From assembly GCA_032158295.1 (NCBI GenBank), contig CM063262.1, positions 1,955,394-2,019,393 of the forward strand: a stretch of DNA of 64,000 bases, in the 5' to 3' direction. Below are positions 58,471 through 64,000 of the stretch, in pieces (position 1 is the first letter of the stretch; every line of letters starts with the position of its first letter). Made by a program: the position numbers and the translations under genes. The notes under the pieces are model-generated. The model did no database searches. It saw nothing but the letters and a program-made list of their open reading frames with translations, and had not been told where the DNA came from. This stretch comes from Pycnopodia helianthoides. Lineage: Eukaryota > Echinodermata > Asteroidea > Forcipulatida > Asteriidae.

Positions 58471-59309
58471 CTGGTCCACCTCTCAGCAAGTCTACAAGCC
58501 TAATGGGGGTTTTTCATTGACTGGCACCTTTTAATAGGCCACCAGATATTATGCGCCTTATAAATGCTCTGTTTAATTAATAATGTAGAGACATGGGAAG
58601 GAGGTCGGTCCTCTATTTCAAAAGGACGAGAATTCACCGAAACACACCAAAAGCAGAATCCATATGACATCAAATTTATGAAATAATCTTCTGTACTGAT
58701 TTTAATCCTCCAATACAAATAATATAGCACAGCACAGTCACTAAGTGTGAAGGGCAAAAGGTCAACATGAGGCTAGCTATATCACACATACAACTTAACT
58801 TTACAAAGTTCACAATTACCCAATTCAAAAGTAGCCCTACAAATGACTACATTTCTCCTATAAAAAAAGATGATTTAATAAAAAGCAATACTCACAGACA
58901 GTTCTAGGACACGATCCCTCCCTATTGAATAGTATTTGGTGCATGGCCAGAGTCAAGCTCCCTACAAAGTAGAGAGAAATACTACTCGAAAATAAATGTG
59001 CTCTCTCTTGCTCAAAGCTATAAAAAAAAAAAATGGAAAAGAGCGTGAGCCTTAAGGTCGCAACCCCAAACTTTTCATTGTAAATAAAAATAATCGCAAA
59101 GTTGAATTAGATAGTTGCACACTGGAGGGCGCACTTGGTTCCCTACATTATAAGTAATAATCCTGAAGTAATGAGAGGTTAATAAAACATGTTGCACTAT
59201 ATTATTTGTTAACTGTAATAACTGGAAGTGTTCTGTGTTTGTTTTTGTTATAGTATTCACCTCATAGTTTCATATAAAGTTTCTAAAACAAAACTTAGAA
59301 TCCATTACC

Positions 59310-59350
59310 TGTTGGACTTCCCGCGAAACAGTACAAAATGTTCACTTTCG
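59310..59350 (+). promoter_or_regulatory. Promoter candidate of gene-3 cassette 2
   Basis: GGACTTCCCGCGAAACAG and TTCACTTTCGCTGCC correspond to the kB-like and IRF-like block of cassette 1, each with one change from consensus. The TATA box of cassette 1 is reduced here. Confidence 0.4.
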
Positions 59351-59536
59351 CTGCCTATGCCCGTACATTCTACGCAGTTCATATTGTTCCCCCAGAGACG
59401 GTCTCAACCCAAAACCTCCAGTTGTGTGACAGTTTTATATAAAATTGTAGATTTGTTAAATAAGAAAGGCCGAGTGTACTTACCTGGAAGTTTTTGGGAG
59501 TGCGACCCCCGTGAATCCCTTAGCGAGTTCGCCGAC

Positions 59537-59591
59537 ATGACAACCCTAGCGACGATCGCTTGGATTGTGTTGATAAACTGCTGCCCAGTTG
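59537..59591 (+). CDS. Signal-peptide exon, gene-3 cassette 2
   Basis: ATG at 59537; MTTLATIAWIVLINCCPV, phase-1 end before GTGAGT. Differs from cassette 1 at four residues. Confidence 0.78.
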
Positions 59592-60351
59592 GTGAGTTAA
59601 AATGAATCGCTCTTTGAAACAAAAATTTTACTTTTGGTTTTTTGAACCATTCGCTTGTTTCTAAATCCTATATAGATGTAGATTTAAAGAACAAAACTAT
59701 TCTGTGCAAATTTCATTTCAAAAGTTGGTAGCGTTTTTGAGATATCGCCGAAAAACTCGAGAGGTCAATGTTCATGCAGGAAGAATGATATTTAATTAGA
59801 ACACACAATCTGGAAAAAAAAGGTTCATGCATGAAACCTTTCTCAGATTGATAATTGATTGAATGATTGATTGATTTTTAATTATTTTATTTTTGTCCTA
59901 TTAAATTATAATTGGTTTTTGTTTTGTTTTCTTGTTATTATTTTATTTGGAGGGTGTGAAAGCAGAAAAATTGACTTGAGCGGGATTTGAACCAACAATT
60001 TCCACATTAACGCACAACATGGCTATCTAGCCCGAAGTTAGCGGTCTCCCTATTTCGTCAATATCTCTGTTCGGTGTGCCAGTCGGAAGCCGTTCTTTTA
60101 AATAAATTTGTTTTAAATACATTCCTCTAAAACCATATTCATTAGAAGGAAATCATTTCTAAAAATGTTGTACATTATCAACAGCAGCAGTGCTTCTTAC
60201 CTGCAAGATTACTAATTATAGTCACTTTTTTCACACCATACAAAGCTTCAAACATCAGTTTGTTATTTGTTCAGTGGTTTGTTTAAGCATTCTGAAGACA
60301 TTTTGATGAGATCAAAAAGTAACTATGGATGTCTCTTTTTGGATATTACAG

Positions 60352-60663
60352 GGGTGGCTGCTAAGCTGGAAGTTATTGAGGGAGATGACGCCGTGCTGAA
60401 GTGCAATGTGACCCGCAGTGACGGCAAGGTACTCCCACCGTGCAGTAACGATGTTAAAATCGAATGGATCGTGGATGGCTTAATCATAGCATCCTGCTCA
60501 GCGAAACGTCTTGGAAATTATTCCAGGGTAGTAAAGTTTGATTCAGAAACTGGTAGCTTAACAATATATAATGTACGGGTCACTGACGCGGCAGTGTTTG
60601 GTTGTGCAGTGGAAGACCGCTTCTTCGGATATAAATATAGTTCGACTGAACTGATAGTAAGAG
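60352..60663 (+). CDS. V-like Ig exon, gene-3 cassette 2
   Basis: 312 nt, phase 1 to 1, after GATATTACAG. AKLEVIEGDDAVLKCNVTRS, PPCSNDVKIEWIVDG, IASCSAKR, FDSETGSLTIYNVRVTDA, VFGCAVEDRFFGYKYS. Four-cysteine plan kept; FGC replaces FYC. Confidence 0.8.
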
Positions 60664-60907
60664 GTGAGTTATAGCTTGGACTTGGGACCGACTGCCCAAG
60701 TCTAACATGTATTGAAACACAGTAAGCCTGATTGATTCCAAGTACCGTGATTTAAAGTCAACTGGAAGTAGCATTTTTTTTTTTAAACATAAGAGTTTAT
60801 GTAAATTAACAATAAAACAATTTTTTGAGTAATTGTTTGTGAGGATTTATATGTAAAAAAAAAAAATAGATAAAGTTGTTCAGGGGTGACTCCGCCCATC
60901 CCCTTTC

Positions 60908-61302
60908 GTGACGTCAATCAAGGCAGACTTCGCCTCGATCGAACATCGACCCCCCTCGAATTTGCTTGCGTATACGTTGTAAACACACGTGCAAGTAGGT
61001 CCCAGTAGTGATCTTGTACGTTTCGAAAAATTGGGTTTTTCTTGCATTTTCCGGCCATGCTGACCAGGTGTATTGCTGCTGTATGCAGCTAAACAACTAA
61101 TGATGGGGTCAGTGTGTATTTGTTTCCTGCAGATCCCAAGTATAAGCGGTTGTGGGCCGCGAAAGTCAGACTAACGACGTCGTTTTCGGCGCGATGTGCC
61201 AGCTAGTATACGCTAGCTAGTACATGTATACTGTGATGTGGGTGACGTCCGCATACGCACAACATTTTTTTTCTTCAAATATCGTGCCTTGATTGACGTC
61301 AC
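60908..61302. mobile_element. MITE with GTGACGTCAATCAAGGCA ends
   Basis: GTGACGTCAATCAAGGCA at 60908-60925 is inverted perfectly at 61285-61302. About 0.4 kb, no coding capacity recognised. Confidence 0.75.
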
Positions 61303-61469
61303 GTACAGCGCCACCATGTGTCAAGGTAAAGGGGGGGCCTACTCTTAAATTAAAAATCTTTAATTAAAATAAAAGCTAATTTTTTAAAACCTTAAACTGT
61401 TTATTCACATTCCACTCGTCAAAATACATATATTAATGACAAAAGCTTTGTTTTGACAAAATACCACTG

Positions 61470-62135
61470 CCAGGTGCCTTTAACGTTGGAACGAAACATT
61501 GTAATGTGTCTTTATGTGCAAATACTTACTAGACTTGTACAGTCTGTTGACGAGTTTAGAGAGGAGAATTTGGATATCCCCCATGAAGAGGTCTCCTATT
61601 AAAGCCAACCCAGTATTACTTTATAAAGTAATAAAGTATTATCAGATCTTCTATGATGAGTTTTGCATTATATTTGGACAAGAATCAGTGAGTAAACATT
61701 TTGTTTAAAGTGGTTAAGCTTTTACTGTGCTTCTGATACCAGTGTGCCTATTATGAACAAACATAATGTGTGAACTTCTTTATTCCCGCAAAAGTAAGAA
61801 GATTGTTTGGATTCACTCACAAAACCAAGATAAATAATGATATCTACCAAAAGGATTGGGGGTCAGTGGTGATAAAGCAATGACTGATAAGGGAGATGCT
61901 ATGTTTAGATGCGACAAAAAAAAAAAAAAAAAAACAACAACAAGCAAACAAACAAACACCCCATCAAACAAACAAACAATATCTGATTCTGATACAGAAA
62001 CAACATTTCTTTAAACAAAATAATAAAATAATTCAAACTGCCTATTATTGATTGACTTTGATTGGATGGGACTACGGAACTGTCATAGCAAACAAAAACA
62101 CAGTTATGCTGAACATGAATAAGCTCAAAATAACC
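61470..62135. repeat. Inverted duplication, right arm
   Basis: Partner of 57820-58470; its orientation matches intron sequence beside the minus-strand cassettes. Confidence 0.75.
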
Positions 62136-62169
62136 TTGAATTATCTGAATATATATATATATTTTCCAG

Positions 62170-62496
62170 AGAAGTTTAGAGTCCAAACGTCAGTACTTCA
62201 TACTCCGTACATTGGGAGCAATGTTAGCTTGCAGTGTTCTGTGCTAGCAGACAGCCCACTGCACGACCGGTGGTTTCAATTCCAGTGGCTACGAGGCAAT
62301 GACTCGCTGTCGGATAACAAGTGCAAAGGTATTGAGGGGTCGAGCGAGAAAGACAAGTATGGGTATCATCATGACAGCCTCAGTTGCAATCTCACTGTTC
62401 TGAACGTGGATACAAATGACAATGGGATGTACACGTGCAAGGTCAACGACTCATTCTACGAGCAATCCAACTCTACTGAATTGGAAGTTACAGAAA
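62170..62496 (+). CDS. Distinct Ig exon of gene 3 (shared part)
   Basis: 327 nt, phase 1 to 1, after TATTTTCCAG and before GTAAGT. VSLQCSV (B Cys), FQWLRGND (C Trp), NKCKG and LSCNLTV (extra pair), DNGMYTCKV (F Cys), STELEVTE. Differs clearly from the V cassettes and occurs once here, so it is likely the proximal constant domain. Confidence 0.8.
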
Positions 62497-63248
62497 GTAA
62501 GTGGTAATAATGTATGCATTGCATAAAAACATGAAACACACTGACACATTTTGTTGACCCGGTAAACTGATGACCTCTCTGTGTTGTCATGCTGCCACCA
62601 TCTTGGTCATGTTCCCTGCATCCATTAACAGTAACGGATGCTAATATTAATTGTTCAAAAACGAACCCGACTACTTTTCCTTCCAGTCTCGGTTTGAACA
62701 CATTGAGTTGAATGGGTGAAAAAAATAAAAATACGGAGCCCATAAAGGGATATAAGTAACCCAAAAAAGTAAAGAATGAAGAAGACAAAATTAGGAGATA
62801 AAACAAAATATCGATTATTAGGAAGTACGCCATCGAACCTCAAGGGACATGCGAAGAAGAAGAAGAAGAAGGAACAATTAGAGTGGTATAAGAAAAGGGT
62901 TCCGTAGTAACAACAATGTGTTGCATGCAGTCAAAATAGCATCATTGTGTGATTCCCTACACCGATGTATAACCAGCACTGCACATTTTTATTCACAATG
63001 CCCAAATTCCTAGTTAAAAACAACGGCAAATAAGTTTTTGTAAGGCTTTGCTTTGGTGGAACTTAAGCCAATACACAACAGTTAAAACAACAGCAAAGGA
63101 GACAACCACCAGCTGTGGTTTTGTTTCGCGCTTTCTTTCGTTTTTTAAATTTGTTATTTATGCCACAAGCGTGGCAACTAATATATATATAATATACAGC
63201 AGTTAAAACATCAGTAAAAGAAAAAGCCACTATCAGATATGGTTTTGT

Positions 63249-63650
63249 TTAAAGGTAAGGTATACGTTTGGAAAAACACTCTTGAAATTAATGGCAATAA
63301 AAACTTACTATGTTAGAAGTACAGCAGCTTTCGATAGTATAAAGCAATTTTGAGAATCATTTCACTTCTGAGTAATGTGGTTATGGAAAAATGTATCAGT
63401 TTTTATCAGAACAAATTTGAATCTGAGAAGCGTTTCTGTCGAAACGTTTCTCATATTGCGTATTCCAAGTACGGATTATTCTTCCTGCGTGGACATAACC
63501 GCTCCGGATTTTCGGCAATATTATCTCAAGAAACGCTACCACCTTTTAAAATGATATTTTTACAGGTTAGTTTTTTAGTATACATCTACATTTATATAGA
63601 ATTAAAACAGTCGAACGGTTCCAAAAACCAAAAGTATACTTTGCCTTTAA
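63249..63650. mobile_element. TTAA-flanked MITE, copy 8
   Basis: TTAAAGGTAAGGTATACGTT at the left and AAAGTATACTTTGCCTTTAA at the right. It ends about 30 bp before the stalk exon and so lies right beside that exon's acceptor. Confidence 0.7.
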
Positions 63651-63680
63651 TGCTTTCTTTCGTTGTTATTAATGCCACAG

Positions 63681-63761
63681 TCGTGACAGCAACGAACCCT
63701 AGTGCGGTAAGTGTGTCTGTACATACGCCAACTGCAATCTCAACATGGTCCACTGCAAGTT
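63681..63761 (+). CDS. Ser/Thr-rich stalk exon of gene 3
   Basis: 81 nt, phase 1 to 1, after TGCCACAG and before GTAAGT, encoding VTATNPSAVSVSVHTPTAIS then TWSTAS. Rich in Ser, Thr and Ala, as in O-glycosylated membrane stalks. Confidence 0.6.
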
Positions 63762-64000
63762 GTAAGTATATAGAGTCATATTTTCTTTTATATTTTGAAC
63801 TTTTACCGGTCATTTCCTCATAAAAAAAAACCCCAGCCACTTTCACTTGTCGTGCGTTCGTACTTAACCTCTTCGGTTGAAACAGTCATTCAGTTTCACT
63901 TTGAGGTGTGCGAATTTATCGAGCATTATTTGCAGTTAGACTTGTAAGGCGTTCTGTTTAGGCATGGGAAGTCAGCCACTCAATTTAGATAAGCAGGGGG
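63762..64000. other. Intron to window end
   Basis: No exon seen; gene 3 continues beyond the window. Confidence 0.4.

Larger units (their letters stand above)
55631..63761 (+). other. Plus-strand Ig receptor gene (3' end beyond window)
   Basis: Gene-level entry. Two signal-peptide exons (55631, 59537) each followed by a V-like exon (57389, 60352), then a distinct Ig exon (62170) and a Ser/Thr-rich stalk exon (63681). All exons are phase 1 at both ends. The V exons belong to the four-cysteine family of the minus-strand array, so the two genes are related by inverted duplication. The membrane or secreted nature cannot be decided because the gene leaves the window. Confidence 0.7.

Overview
This is eukaryotic, intron-rich, A+T-rich animal DNA with no prokaryotic gene organisation. 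Phase-1 Ig exons, an Ig/FN3 receptor tyrosine kinase, tRNA-derived SINEs, TTAA-flanked MITEs, a non-LTR retrotransposon end and a THAP-type DNA transposon suggest a marine invertebrate deuterostome, most likely an echinoderm. That taxonomic call is inference, since no marker gene is present.

Three receptor genes fill the window, and all share one unusual plan: several separate signal-peptide exons, each with its own 5' flank and its own V-like Ig exon(s), stand in tandem upstream of a single 3' part. (1) Plus strand, 1.9-24.1 kb: four signal-peptide/V cassettes (a-d), then four more Ig exons, an FN3 exon, a Cys-containing juxtamembrane exon, a transmembrane exon and a complete tyrosine-kinase domain. 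(2) Minus strand, 47.3-27.1 kb: four signal-peptide exons, seven intact four-cysteine V-like exons and several broken ones, then one membrane-proximal Ig exon, a transmembrane exon and three tail exons with a YQEL motif. A further Ig exon at 48.8-49.2 kb has no partner that I can identify. (3) Plus strand, 55.6-63.8 kb and running off the window: two signal-peptide/V cassettes, one distinct Ig exon and a Ser/Thr-rich stalk exon.

Genes 1 and 2 are convergent; genes 2 and 3 diverge from a region of minisatellite, palindromes and a THAP transposon. All Ig exons are phase 1 at both ends, so any cassette can be spliced in frame to the shared part. This resembles the variable-first-exon logic of clustered protocadherins applied to immune-type or allorecognition-type receptors with different outputs (a kinase in gene 1, a YxxL tail in gene 2). 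Recent tandem duplications, mosaic exons, half exons and degenerate exons show rapid turnover. The V exons are intact, but the shared exons of the kinase gene contain several single-base frame breaks, which are either consensus errors or early decay. The main hypothesis (alternative promoters choosing one V domain per transcript) is inferred from exon layout only; no transcript evidence was available.
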